From assembly GCA_024762315.1 (NCBI GenBank), contig JANTHR010000010.1, forward strand, positions 1 through 41,312: a DNA stretch of 41,312 nucleotides, read 5' to 3'. Shown here piece after piece: positions 1-8,005 of the stretch. The stretch is from Sulfurovum sp. (lineage in GTDB: Bacteria > Campylobacterota > Campylobacteria > Campylobacterales > Sulfurovaceae). A model generated the notes under the pieces. It was not told the origin of the DNA. It did no database searches and saw nothing but the letters and a program-made list of their open reading frames with translations. The position numbers and the translations under genes are program-made. Within the stretch, counting starts at the first letter, position 1, and each line of letters starts with the position of its first letter.

Positions 1-1
1 A

Positions 2-244
2 AGGAGTGACAAGGTACAGCTTCATCCGCAACTGGGTTACTCTGATGGAGAAAGGGTACGAGTGAGTTCAGAACATGGCGAACATGCATTTATCGTTAAA
101 TTAAATGAAGATATCAGGCCCGATTGTGTGGTGATCACAAGCAATACACTCGGAGTGAATATGCTTACACCCGCTATTTTGAGTGAAGAGGGAGAGAATG
201 CCTGCTATCAGGAAGTGAAGGTAAAAATAGAAAAGATAGATTGA
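2..244 (+). CDS. Molybdopterin oxidoreductase, C-terminal fragment (possibly NADH-quinone oxidoreductase subunit G)
   Basis: The reading frame is open from the left edge, so only the last 80 residues are present and the true start lies outside the window. The fragment runs from a segment reading LHPQLGYSDGERVRVSS to NMLTPAILSEEGENACYQ and a charged tail. This resembles the molybdopterin-dinucleotide-binding beta-barrel that closes the large subunit of the DMSO reductase/NuoG superfamily. The ending with SEEGENACYQEVKV reminds me of epsilonproteobacterial NuoG, but the redox-cluster and active-site domains are not visible, so formate dehydrogenase-like or other family members cannot be excluded. 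The next gene pair has its own promoter, whose -35 overlaps this stop codon, so the gene probably ends its operon. Confidence 0.5.
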   Translation, partial: RSDKVQLHPQLGYSDGERVRVSSEHGEHAFIVKLNEDIRPDCVVITSNTLGVNMLTPAILSEEGENACYQEVKVKIEKID

Positions 245-287
245 CAACATGTATAAAAGTATGATAATATGTATGATATATTATCAT
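241..287 (+). promoter_or_regulatory. Promoter with overlapping palindromic operator of the toxin-antitoxin operon
   Basis: A consensus -35 TTGACA at 241-246 is followed after 16 bp by GATAAT at 263-268. A perfect 10-bp inverted repeat, ATGATAATAT at 261-270 and ATATTATCAT at 278-287 with a 7-bp spacer, covers the -10 and the start region. The arrangement is what is expected for autorepression by a ribbon-helix-helix antitoxin or its toxin complex. The sites are seen directly; the regulator assignment is inference. Confidence 0.7.
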
Positions 288-301
288 ATAAGGAGCTTTC
301 C

Positions 302-541
302 ATGTTAAGAAAAACGATTTCTATTGATGAACACCTCTATTTGGAATTAAAAAATGAGGGTGTATTAGACCATTTTAAAAGTTTTTCTGACTTAGTATCC
401 AGTGCATTACAGAAGACTATTGATAGCATGAAGCAAGAGAATTATAGAAAACAGTTAGAACAAATGGCAAATGATCCAATGGTTTTATCCGATATTGAAG
501 AGATACAGGAAGATTTTAAATATGTGGACGGTGAAGAGTAG
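302..541 (+). CDS. Antitoxin of a MazEF/PemIK-like module, ribbon-helix-helix type
   Basis: This is a 79-residue protein. The start at ATG 302 was chosen because AAGGAG lies 7 bases upstream at 290-295; an in-frame ATG at 269 falls inside the operator and has no ribosome site. Residues 1-40 (strand RKTISIDEHLYLELK, then two predicted helices with SFSDLVSSAL) look like a ribbon-helix-helix DNA-binding fold. The remaining half is acidic and glutamine-rich, the usual disordered toxin-neutralising tail. The stop codon directly abuts the toxin ATG. Known role of such proteins: bind and inhibit the cognate endoribonuclease and repress their own operon. The exact antitoxin family is not certain. Confidence 0.8.
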   Translation: MLRKTISIDEHLYLELKNEGVLDHFKSFSDLVSSALQKTIDSMKQENYRKQLEQMANDPMVLSDIEEIQEDFKYVDGEE

Positions 542-859
542 ATGCATTTTAGCATTTATTGGGCAGACTTGAATCCTGTGATCGGAAGAGAACAGGCAGG
601 GCATAGACCTGTACTTGTTGTATCGAATGATATTGAAAATCAGATGGATATAGTGACTATTATTCCCGTAACATCAAGAAAAAAAGGACGGCATATTTAT
701 CCTAATGAGGTATTGATCTTATTAAAAGGGAAAGAGGCTATTTTATTGTGTCATCAGGTCAGAACAATTTCGAAAAAAAGATTAGATAAAAAAATGGCTA
801 TATTAGATCAATCTTTACATGGTAGAGTGTTAAATACACTTTGTATGCGATTTGAATAG
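542..859 (+). CDS. MazF/PemK-family endoribonuclease toxin
   Basis: This 105-residue protein has the family length and the N-terminal signature YWADLNPVIGREQAGHRPV at residues 6-24, corresponding to the conserved GxEQxGxRP loop, followed by LVVSND and a TIIPVTS strand around residue 40, all typical of the PemK/MazF fold. Family members cleave mRNA, often at short sequence motifs, and cause growth arrest when the labile antitoxin is lost. It starts at the base after the antitoxin stop, so the two genes are co-transcribed and probably translationally coupled. The cleavage specificity cannot be read from the sequence. The pair sits between housekeeping genes with no other mobile-element trace. 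Confidence 0.88.
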   Translation: MHFSIYWADLNPVIGREQAGHRPVLVVSNDIENQMDIVTIIPVTSRKKGRHIYPNEVLILLKGKEAILLCHQVRTISKKRLDKKMAILDQSLHGRVLNTLCMRFE

Positions 860-920
860 TTATAGGTTGGTTTAGCGAATTTGGAGATGAACCAAGAGAA
901 TAATTAGAGTAACTCTACGA

Positions 921-926
921 TATAAT
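921..926 (+). promoter_or_regulatory. Putative -10 of argD
   Basis: A perfect TATAAT lies 31 bases before the chosen argD start in the 97-bp gap after the toxin gene. No recognisable -35 is present at the usual distance, which is common for Campylobacterota vegetative promoters. Confidence 0.4.
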
Positions 927-956
927 AGTAATAATTAAAATATAATGGAAACAAAA

Positions 957-2141
957 ATGACATTGGAACAATTAGATAAACAGTATGTGCTTCAAACCTA
1001 TGCGCGTGATTACACGAACTTTGTAAAGGGTGTGGGGTCTACACTGTATGATGAGAACGGGCGTGACTACATAGACTTTGCGTCAGGGATCGCGGTGAAC
1101 TCTGTGGGGCACGGGAATGAGAGGCTGACCTCTGCCATTTGCGAACAGGCGAAGAAGATCATCCACATCTCCAACCTGCAGGTGATAGAACCTCAGGCGA
1201 AGCTGGCGAAGAGAATGGTGGAACTTTCCGGGTATGATATGGGTGTATTCTTTGCCAACTCGGGTGCTGAGGCGAACGAAGGTGCCATCAAAATTGCACG
1301 AAAATACGGCGAGACACAGTTTGAGAACAAACGATACAAAGTCATTACACTGGAGCACTCTTTCCACGGTCGTACCATTACAACGGTCAAGGCGACAGGG
1401 CAGGAGAGTTTTCATACACCGAACTTTTCACCCTATCCTGCCGGGTTTAGTTATGTGCCAAGCATTGCGGATGTTTATGGTGCCATCGATGACGAGACGG
1501 TTGCAGTATTGCTCGAACTGGTGCAGGGTGAGGGAGGAGTGCAGCCTTTTGAAAAAGAGGAAGTACAGAAACTCGCGGCCCATCTCAAAGAGAAGAATGT
1601 ACTGCTCATCGTCGATGAGGTGCAGACCGGTGTCTACAGAACGGGTGAGTTCCTTGCTTCAAACCTTTATGGGATTGAGCCCGATATTATCACGCTTGCC
1701 AAAGGGCTTGGCGGCGGTGTGCCCATCGGTGCGGTGATGACGAAACACAAAGATGTGTTAAGCGCGGGTGACCACGGCAGTACATTCGGGGGCAATTACC
1801 TGAGTACGGCTGCGGGACTTGCCGTTCTGGATATCCTTTCCGAACTATATGACAATGGTGCTTTGCATGAAACACTGCTTTATTTTGAAGCAAAGCTTCA
1901 GGAAGCAGGAAGGAAGCACGAAAACCTTTTTGAAAAAGAAGTAGGGCTGGGGCTGATGCGCGGACTGCGTGCCAAGAGTGCCGAGATTCAAGGTGCTGTA
2001 CTTAAAAACAGTTTAAAAGAAGGGGTGGTAGTTCTTAAGGCAGGGAGAAATACAGTGCGGTTTTTACCAAGCCTTACCATCACAAAATCTGAAATAGATG
2101 AAGGGTTCAAACGTTTTGAAACGGCTATTAGTACTCTGTAG
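957..2141 (+). CDS. argD: Acetylornithine aminotransferase
   Basis: This is a class III PLP-dependent aminotransferase of 394 residues. It interconverts N-acetylglutamate semialdehyde and N-acetylornithine in arginine biosynthesis, and in many bacteria also acts in the succinyldiaminopimelate step. Visible features are YDENGRDYIDFASGIAVNSVGHG near the N terminus, FFANSGAEANEGAIK (phosphate-binding region), HSFHGRT, IVDEVQTGVYRTG, and the PLP lysine in TLAKGLGGG (Lys249 from this start). ATG 957 was preferred over the in-frame ATG 945 because GGAA at 947-950 lies 6 bases before it. The 3' end overlaps the next gene by 44 bp. argB, an earlier enzyme of the same pathway, lies 15 kb downstream, so the arginine genes are dispersed. 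Confidence 0.92.
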   Translation: MTLEQLDKQYVLQTYARDYTNFVKGVGSTLYDENGRDYIDFASGIAVNSVGHGNERLTSAICEQAKKIIHISNLQVIEPQAKLAKRMVELSGYDMGVFFANSGAEANEGAIKIARKYGETQFENKRYKVITLEHSFHGRTITTVKATGQESFHTPNFSPYPAGFSYVPSIADVYGAIDDETVAVLLELVQGEGGVQPFEKEEVQKLAAHLKEKNVLLIVDEVQTGVYRTGEFLASNLYGIEPDIITLAKGLGGGVPIGAVMTKHKDVLSAGDHGSTFGGNYLSTAAGLAVLDILSELYDNGALHETLLYFEAKLQEAGRKHENLFEKEVGLGLMRGLRAKSAEIQGAVLKNSLKEGVVVLKAGRNTVRFLPSLTITKSEIDEGFKRFETAISTL

Positions 2142-3312
2142 TCTGCTGTTTGCTTTTGCTGTCCATGCAGATGAATTAAGCGATATACTGTCAGACAATA
2201 AGAATATTTTATTTGATTATGAATTTCGATCTAATACTGCACAGAGTGATATGCTTGAGAACTCCTGGATCAATCCTGTTACACTGCAGTATTCCAGGAG
2301 TTATTCCAAACAGTTTAGTGACAGAACAGTGAAGACGGGTAGTTTCAGTGTAGGGATTGATCAACCTATTTTTCGTTCAGGCGGGATCTATTTTGCTATT
2401 AAATATGCTCAGGCACAAAGAGGAGCAAATGAAGCTGAGATAAGGCTCAAAAAACGGGAGATGATCGGTTCAGCGGTCAAATTGCTTTTTGAGATGAGAA
2501 AACTGGAGCTTGAGCAGAAGAAACTCTCACTGCTTATTAAAAATGACAAACTGGATATTCGTCAAAAACGTGAGAGCTATAATGCAGGATTGATAGATAG
2601 CAGCTTTTTGGATCAGGCTATTCTCAAAGCCAATCAGGATGAGACAAAAAAATTGGAGACAGAGATCTCTTTAATGAAACTCAAGCAAAGTTTCGCACTG
2701 CTTAGCGATAAAGATCCTCAAGGCTTGAAGTTGCCGAAATTAAAACTTATTTCAGCACAACGTTACAAAGGAGGCAATTTAGAATTGGTTCGGGACAGGC
2801 TTAGGGCCAAAGAGAAGGCGTATAATGCAAAGATGACCTGGGCAAAGTATTTGCCTTCTGTATCGCTTCAGGGAAGATATACCAATGCAGATCTTAACCC
2901 TCTGTTTGCAAGACCGGGTCTTGAAGAGCAGTATTGGACATATGGATTTACTATTTCTATGCCGCTCAATATCAATATGTTCTCAGATATTGAGGCTTCA
3001 AAAGTGGCACGTCTGAAAGCACAAACTGAGATCATAGAGCGTAAGCATACAATAGATGAAGAGTATAAATTGATCAAAAATAAATTAAAGATCATAGAGA
3101 AGAAAATAAAGCTTGCGCGCAAAGATGAGAAACTTTATGCAAGATTGTATCGCACAACAAAGAATTTGGCCCGCGCAGGAGAAAAAACTTCTCTGGACAC
3201 AGCAATGATGCACAATTCTCTTCAGGTAAGAAAACTTGACCAAAAGATATATGAATTAGATAAACAGATTGAACTTATAGGGCTTTACACGAAGGTGGCA
3301 AATGCGATTTAG
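2098..3312 (+). CDS. TolC-family outer membrane efflux protein
   Basis: This is a 404-residue protein with an N-terminal signal peptide (KRLLVLCSLLFAFAVHA before DE). The rest alternates long charged helices with short aromatic stretches such as SVGIDQPIFRSGGIYFAIKYA and YGFTISMPLNINM, as in the coiled-coil tunnel and beta-strands of outer-membrane efflux proteins. The YGFTISMPL segment and the repeated helical halves match the two-fold TolC architecture. TolC-type proteins trimerise to give an exit duct for RND or ABC pumps or type I secretion. No inner-membrane partner is adjacent; an RND permease occurs only at the window end. The start at ATG 2098 overlaps argD; a TTG at 2116 would give a more compact signal peptide and cannot be excluded. 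Confidence 0.78.
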   Translation: MKGSNVLKRLLVLCSLLFAFAVHADELSDILSDNKNILFDYEFRSNTAQSDMLENSWINPVTLQYSRSYSKQFSDRTVKTGSFSVGIDQPIFRSGGIYFAIKYAQAQRGANEAEIRLKKREMIGSAVKLLFEMRKLELEQKKLSLLIKNDKLDIRQKRESYNAGLIDSSFLDQAILKANQDETKKLETEISLMKLKQSFALLSDKDPQGLKLPKLKLISAQRYKGGNLELVRDRLRAKEKAYNAKMTWAKYLPSVSLQGRYTNADLNPLFARPGLEEQYWTYGFTISMPLNINMFSDIEASKVARLKAQTEIIERKHTIDEEYKLIKNKLKIIEKKIKLARKDEKLYARLYRTTKNLARAGEKTSLDTAMMHNSLQVRKLDQKIYELDKQIELIGLYTKVANAI

Positions 3313-4288
3313 TGAGTATATGAATGCGTGGTTATATGGAGAGGAAGGATATTATAAGAACTTCAAAGCCATAGGTAAATCCGGGGATTTTTATACAGCG
3401 GTCAGTACCAGCTCTTTTTTTGGTGCAAGTATCGCCAACTATTTTTATGGCCTTTTAAATGAGGGCAAAGCAGACAAGAATGGTTGGCTCATAGAGATAG
3501 GGGCACATCAAGGATACCTCTTATGTGATATGATACAGTGGATTTACACCTGTGATCCTACGCTGGTGCAAACATTGAAATTCGGCATTGTGGAGCGTCA
3601 GCCTGAAGTGCGTAAATCCCAATTAGCCTATATAAAAGAGCGTTTTGGAAATGATGTGCAGATCACACATTTCAATGATATCTCTGAAGTACAAGTGGAC
3701 TATGCCTTTGTTGTAGCCAATGAGATATTTGATGCTTTCCCTTGTGAACTTCTAAAAGATGGGAAAATAGCCATGGTTGAAGCAGACAGTATTTATTGGG
3801 AAGAAGCTTCTGCTTCGATGCTGGAATGGGCAAGAAAACATCGATTGACGCAGGGAGAAATCGCCGTAGGGTATGAAGAGTTTGCAAAAGCAATGGCAAG
3901 TGGCATCAAAAAATGTGATTTTGTCTCTTTTGATTATGGTGAAAAGTACGTACGTAATGATTTTTCTATCCGTGTTTACAGGACTCATGAGACCTACCCT
4001 TTGTTTGATGAAGAACTTGTACTTTCAGATTCTTATAAAAAAGATGATATTACCTATGATGTGAACTTTGGACATGTAGGTGAAGCGTTCAAAGATGCAG
4101 GTTTTGAAGAGGTATCCTATGAGACACAGGCACGCGCACTCATACGTTTTGGTCTGATAGATATTTTAGAACAGTTTGCCAAGCAGACGACACAAGAGAA
4201 ATATATGAGAGAGGCAGATAAGATCAAAACACTCATATCACCCACAATGATGGGTGACAGATTTAAGATGGTTCATTTTAGACGATGA
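3302..4288 (+). CDS. SAM-dependent methyltransferase, MidA/NDUFAF7 (DUF185) family
   Basis: This 328-residue protein begins with MRFSEYMNAWLYGEEGYY and GKSGDFYTAVSTSSFFGASIA, the hallmark N-terminal block of the MidA/NDUFAF7 family. A Rossmann methyltransferase core follows, with IEIGAHQGYLL as the SAM-binding glycine-rich loop and VVANEIFDAFPCELL, matching the conserved NE-x-FDA-x-P motif. Mitochondrial NDUFAF7 methylates an arginine of a complex I subunit; the bacterial substrate is not established. The ATG lies 11 bp inside the preceding TolC-like gene, indicating co-transcription. A hairpin overlaps its stop codon and probably ends the transcript. Confidence 0.88.
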   Translation: MRFSEYMNAWLYGEEGYYKNFKAIGKSGDFYTAVSTSSFFGASIANYFYGLLNEGKADKNGWLIEIGAHQGYLLCDMIQWIYTCDPTLVQTLKFGIVERQPEVRKSQLAYIKERFGNDVQITHFNDISEVQVDYAFVVANEIFDAFPCELLKDGKIAMVEADSIYWEEASASMLEWARKHRLTQGEIAVGYEEFAKAMASGIKKCDFVSFDYGEKYVRNDFSIRVYRTHETYPLFDEELVLSDSYKKDDITYDVNFGHVGEAFKDAGFEEVSYETQARALIRFGLIDILEQFAKQTTQEKYMREADKIKTLISPTMMGDRFKMVHFRR

Positions 4289-4304
4289 GATCAGTTTCTC
4301 ATCG
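4283..4304. terminator. Hairpin between convergent genes, covering both stop codons
   Basis: CGATGAGA at 4283-4290 and TCTCATCG at 4297-4304 form a perfect 8-bp stem with a 6-base loop. On the plus strand it is followed by CTTTTAACATTTT, a short U-rich tail. The stem contains the stop codons of both the MidA-like gene and the convergent lipoprotein gene, an economical bidirectional terminator. Confidence 0.55.
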
Positions 4305-4752
4305 CTTTTAACATTTTGCATCTTTTAATAGATGCAGATTCACTGCCGAACATTTGAGTATATTTGTCAAATTTTTCCTGACCTATCATAGCAATACATT
4401 CTGCTTTTCCCATTACAGAGGAGGCAGTAGTGGTTGTCTCTGTCTGTGCCAGCTTGGTAACTTTTTTTGACTTAGGTGTCGATCTTGTCTGTGGATACAT
4501 ATAATCTGAATTAAAGTTATTGTCTTCGACTTTTTTAAGTTTGATGTTCTTTTTTGTTTTTGGTACTACAGTTCGTGTTCTGTACCCCTTTTTTTGGGAG
4601 GATAATGCCTTAGTGAGTGCTTCAATTTTCAATTGCTGCTGCTGTATAATGAGTGCCTGCTGTGCATTTTTTCTTTCCAGTTGTATATTCTGCGTTGAGT
4701 TACATCCGGAGAAAACAACTAAGGCTACACCCATTCCTAACCATAATTTCAT
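4291..4752 (-). CDS. Small lipoprotein of unknown function
   Basis: This 153-residue protein has a short signal and a clear lipobox (VVFSGC, modified cysteine at residue 17). It is preceded by a strong ribosome site (AAAAAGGATATCT before ATG). A glutamine-rich helix (about residues 25-52, IIQQQQLKIEALTKAL, coiled-coil-like) follows, then a lysine/threonine-rich linker. The C-terminal 40 residues contain two cysteines (AECIAMIGQEKFDKY and IKRC), which could form a disulfide in the periplasm. I do not recognise the family. It lies 60 bp downstream of acpS on the same strand and could be transcribed with it. Confidence 0.7.
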   Translation of the reverse strand: MKLWLGMGVALVVFSGCNSTQNIQLERKNAQQALIIQQQQLKIEALTKALSSQKKGYRTRTVVPKTKKNIKLKKVEDNNFNSDYMYPQTRSTPKSKKVTKLAQTETTTTASSVMGKAECIAMIGQEKFDKYTQMFGSESASIKRCKMLKAMRN

Positions 4753-4812
4753 AGATATCCTTTTTTATAAATTGAAATTTAATTGCTGTATTGTAATATA
4801 ATTTAGTAAGAA

Positions 4813-5163
4813 TTACAACTGTATAACAACAATGGCAATAGCAAATCCACCGTCATGACTGATGGAAAGTGAAGATTCTTTGATCTTGTGCCGTTTTTGT
4901 GCTTTTTGTGTGAGTGTAAAAGAAGGAGCACCCTTATGATCTTTGGTAATAATGATGTCATGAAAAGAAAGCTCTTCCCCGATTCCACAGCCAAGTGCTT
5001 TAGAAATAGCTTCCTTCGCTGACCAGAATCCAGCTATAGATTCAGGTCTTTTAACAAGTATTATCTCTTCAGGATTAAGAAATTTTTCTTTAAATGTATC
5101 ACCAAATTTTTCCAATAATCTTTCAATTCTGCTTATTTGTATAATGTCTGTACCGATTTTCAT
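4813..5163 (-). CDS. acpS: Holo-[acyl-carrier-protein] synthase
   Basis: This is a 116-residue protein, the standard AcpS size. It transfers the 4'-phosphopantetheine arm of CoA to apo-ACP for fatty acid synthesis. The diagnostic motifs are present: GTDIIQISRI at residues 4-13 with metal-binding Asp6, FWSAKEAISKALG with Glu51, and SLSISHDGGFAIA near the C terminus. It lies 24 bp downstream of radA on the same strand and is probably in the same transcript. Confidence 0.95.
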   Translation of the reverse strand: MKIGTDIIQISRIERLLEKFGDTFKEKFLNPEEIILVKRPESIAGFWSAKEAISKALGCGIGEELSFHDIIITKDHKGAPSFTLTQKAQKRHKIKESSLSISHDGGFAIAIVVIQL

Positions 5164-5187
5164 AGTTGTAGTGTATCCAAACTCTTA

Positions 5188-6534
5188 TTACATCCACTCA
5201 ACTACTTTAGAGACTTCATCTGCAACGAAACATTTTATGTTTGTTGCTTCCATAGCTCTATTTGGAATGACAGCTTTGGTAAAACCTTGGGTTTCTATCT
5301 CCTTTAGCCTCTGGGTCAGCCCTGAGACCTCCCGTATCTCTCCAGTAAGACTGACTTCACCAAGGAAAAGTGTTTCTGAGCTGAGCTCTCTGTTCCTATA
5401 GCTGCTTAAGATAGCAGCGATGATAGCCAGGTCTGCAGAAGGTTCATTGACTTTTATGCCACCGGAGATATTGATAAAAACATCATAGGTACCCAATGGA
5501 AGATCCAGTTTTTTTTCCAATAAGGCCAGAAGCATGTTGAGCCTATTGTTATCGAAGCCCGTTGAGCTTCTTTTTGCGTGTCCATATGCTTCTGAAACCA
5601 GTGCCTGTACCTCAATAATGATAGGACGGCTTCCTTCCATAATGACCGTAAGAGCAGATCCTGACTGAAGTTTTTCTTTATTGAAGAATCTTCCTGCCAT
5701 GCTTTTGGCATCGTTCAATCCCTCTTTGTTCATCTCGAAGATACCTACTTCATTGGTCGATCCGAAACGATTTTTAAATCCTCTGAGTAATCGTAATTCT
5801 GAATTGCTGTCTCCTTCAAAGTAGAGTACGGTATCTACCATATGTTCAAGCACTCTTGGCCCGGCAATAGAACCGTCTTTTGTGATGTGGCCGATTATAA
5901 AGATGGGGATGTGCATACTTTTTGCAATGCGCATCAGTTCAAAAGTAATGGTACGCACTTGCGTGACCGACCCGGGAGCAGAAGGTGTTTCGTCGGAGTA
6001 GAGGGTCTGGATGGAATCGATGACGATAAACTCGTAGTTTGCATTAGCGATTTCATTTAGTACGGAAGTAAGGTTTATCTCGGAGAGCAGAAAGAGGTTG
6101 TCATGGTTGGCATCGAGTCTGTTTGCACGAAGTTTTATTTGTCCCGCCGACTCTTCTCCTGAGACATAAAGTACTTTTTTCCTGGTTTTTGCAAGGTTGC
6201 CTGCTATTTTAAGCAGAAGGGTTGACTTTCCTATGCCCGGGCTGCCTCCTATGAGAGTAAGAGAACCGGGAACCACGCCTCCGCCTAACACCAAGTCCAA
6301 TTCTTTACTTCCTGAAGGAAAACGTATAATGTTGTCTTCATTTACCTGTGTAATAGGCATGGCTTTACGTAATGCATTCGTACTGCTGCCTGATGTTTCT
6401 TTTAAAAATTTTATCTGATCTGCAGTGAGTTCGACCATTGTTTCCCACTCATTGCATGAAGTACATTTTCCCATCCATCTGGGAGACTGGAATCCACATG
6501 CTTGACACTCAAACAGAGTTTTTTTCTTTGCCAT
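5188..6534 (-). CDS. radA: DNA repair protein RadA
   Basis: This 448-residue protein has the full RadA architecture: an N-terminal four-cysteine zinc finger (Cys10, Cys13, Cys24, Cys27), a RecA-like ATPase with Walker A GGSPGIGKST at residues 96-105, the RadA-specific GFKNRFGSTNE motif, and a C-terminal Lon-protease-like domain with SGGIKVNEPSADLAI. RadA is a hexameric helicase that drives branch migration during recombination and transformation. It is the first gene of a minus-strand group with acpS and the lipoprotein, and has a plausible promoter just upstream. Confidence 0.96.
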   Translation of the reverse strand: MAKKKTLFECQACGFQSPRWMGKCTSCNEWETMVELTADQIKFLKETSGSSTNALRKAMPITQVNEDNIIRFPSGSKELDLVLGGGVVPGSLTLIGGSPGIGKSTLLLKIAGNLAKTRKKVLYVSGEESAGQIKLRANRLDANHDNLFLLSEINLTSVLNEIANANYEFIVIDSIQTLYSDETPSAPGSVTQVRTITFELMRIAKSMHIPIFIIGHITKDGSIAGPRVLEHMVDTVLYFEGDSNSELRLLRGFKNRFGSTNEVGIFEMNKEGLNDAKSMAGRFFNKEKLQSGSALTVIMEGSRPIIIEVQALVSEAYGHAKRSSTGFDNNRLNMLLALLEKKLDLPLGTYDVFINISGGIKVNEPSADLAIIAAILSSYRNRELSSETLFLGEVSLTGEIREVSGLTQRLKEIETQGFTKAVIPNRAMEATNIKCFVADEVSKVVEWM

Positions 6535-6561
6535 ATCTTCTTCTTTATATTGAATTGCTGT

Positions 6562-6617
6562 AGTATAAATTTATTTTAGACTTTTTGTAAAAAATATGTC
6601 ATATTGTCATATTTTTT
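6562..6617 (-). promoter_or_regulatory. radA promoter with an adjoining AT-rich inverted repeat
   Basis: Read on the minus strand, TTACAA (6590-6585), a 17-bp spacer and TATACT (6567-6562) form a plausible sigma70-type promoter 28 bases before the radA start. A 10-bp inverted repeat, AAAAAATATG at 6589-6598 and CATATTTTTT at 6608-6617, touches the -35 edge. It could be an operator or a weak hairpin; the gene on the other side is divergent. Confidence 0.4.
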
Positions 6618-6747
6618 ACCCATAGCCAAGTGATCTACCACATAAATATCTGCACAAATGAAGAGAATAAATTTATTTGGGATGAATATTTTGGCTTTTA
6701 ATTCTTTTGGTTATAATTTGAATTATATTTAGAGATGAGGATAGTTA

Positions 6748-7431
6748 TTGAATTTTCATAAAATAAAGCAGCTTGCGTATGCACTTTATCTGACCAATAG
6801 TTTTGGATTCAGATTAAGGCAGACCAAAGACCCCATGAAAAAGAAAAAGTTAAGACTGGCGTATTCAAAAGCACAGTTGAATACACTGAATATAAAGGTA
6901 AAGGTTGAGCATGCAGAAAAGCTGCCTACCCAAGGGCAGTATCTTCTTGTCAGCAACCATCGTACCGTTATTGATCCGCTTATCATAGAGATAGCTTTGG
7001 AGCATACAGAGATATTTGGTTTATGGGTTTCAAAAAAGGAACTCTATAATTCATTCTTTTTTGGGCTGTTCGTTCGTAATGCAGGTTCCATTTTGCTTGA
7101 CAGAGAAAAGAGTCAAATGAGCGGGTTTTTTGCAGATATCAAAAAAGGTGTAAAAGAGGGCAGTTCCATCTTTATATTCCCCGAAGGTACGCGAAATAAA
7201 ACAGAAGCTCCGCTGACTGAATTCAAAGAAGGTTCACGGATCATCGCTTTAAAAAACAGATTGCCGATATTGCCTGTATATATTAAGGGAAATGCTGCAG
7301 AAGTCTTACAAGAGGCACTCAAAGACAGCAGTAGGCAACGGGAGATCACTATAGTCATAGGCGATATGATTGAGTATAAAGATAAAACGGATCTCCAAAC
7401 AATTTACCGTGAAAGATTTTCTTTGGATTGA
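6748..7431 (+). CDS. plsC: 1-acyl-sn-glycerol-3-phosphate acyltransferase (PlsC family)
   Basis: This 227-residue protein carries the LPLAT catalytic motif H-x4-D as HRTVID (His71, Asp76), an arginine block in GSILLDREKS, FPEGTR at 144-149, and a hydrophobic ILPVYI segment. The family acylates lysophosphatidic acid to phosphatidic acid at the inner membrane. No strongly hydrophobic N-terminal helix is obvious, so it is probably peripherally bound. The start is TTG 6748 with GAGG at 6737-6740 upstream. A TATAAT at 6712-6717 may be its -10. Another lysophospholipid acyltransferase substrate is possible. Confidence 0.82.
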   Translation: MNFHKIKQLAYALYLTNSFGFRLRQTKDPMKKKKLRLAYSKAQLNTLNIKVKVEHAEKLPTQGQYLLVSNHRTVIDPLIIEIALEHTEIFGLWVSKKELYNSFFFGLFVRNAGSILLDREKSQMSGFFADIKKGVKEGSSIFIFPEGTRNKTEAPLTEFKEGSRIIALKNRLPILPVYIKGNAAEVLQEALKDSSRQREITIVIGDMIEYKDKTDLQTIYRERFSLD

Positions 7432-7439
7432 TACCGGCT

Positions 7440-7994
7440 CTAGTAATCCATAAATGAGCGCTCTTTGGCTTTAAGATAAGTGATGATTCTTTGCACATTC
7501 TTGCTGTCAGTATTTGCTTTGATCTCCATTTTTGAAGTATGCCTCGTCAATGGTGAGATGGCCAAAGAAATACTCTCCTTGGGTGTGTGTATAAGAATGG
7601 AGCCTTTATTTCTATCTTCGTGTGAGATCTTACCGATATGCTGATCTGTAATTGCATAAAGGGAAACTTCAAAAGCAAGTTCTTTATCCATAAGCAACAT
7701 CAGTTGTCTATCGATAGGGCCGTTTGCTACCGAAAGGGTCTTCTGAAATGAGGCATGGTTGTTTTTCCGCTTGCTTTGAGGACGATGGACAGCCGCCCGT
7801 ATTGTGCGAGTAAGGAGTAAGCCCGATGTCATAAGCAGTGAAAACCCTATTCCTGCGAATACTCCGGTCAGAGTACCAAGCCTTAAAGCTTTGGTGATAT
7901 CGAAATCCATTGCATAATAGATGATGGCAATCACAATACTTATTGTACTGATAGGCAGGACCAATGTTAAAAAAAGATTGATGAATGCTCTCAT
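7440..7994 (-). CDS. Membrane protein of unknown function
   Basis: This 184-residue protein has two predicted transmembrane helices in the first 65 residues (INLFLTLVLPISTISIVIAIIYY and a glycine-rich GTLTGVFAGIGFSLLMTSGLLL) followed by a basic stretch and a soluble domain. The soluble part contains alternating strands such as FEVSLYAITDQHIGKISHED and GSILIHTPKESISLAI, which might be a small beta-domain. I do not recognise the family. It lies 11 bp downstream of ftsY on the same strand, so co-transcription is likely, but no role in membrane targeting can be concluded from that. Confidence 0.68.
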   Translation of the reverse strand: MRAFINLFLTLVLPISTISIVIAIIYYAMDFDITKALRLGTLTGVFAGIGFSLLMTSGLLLTRTIRAAVHRPQSKRKNNHASFQKTLSVANGPIDRQLMLLMDKELAFEVSLYAITDQHIGKISHEDRNKGSILIHTPKESISLAISPLTRHTSKMEIKANTDSKNVQRIITYLKAKERSFMDY

Positions 7995-8005
7995 ATATAC
8001 GCTCC

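Noticed and set aside
945..956. ATG 945 as argD start
   Set aside because: The ribosome-site-like GGAA lies after it and before ATG 957; kept as an alternative only.
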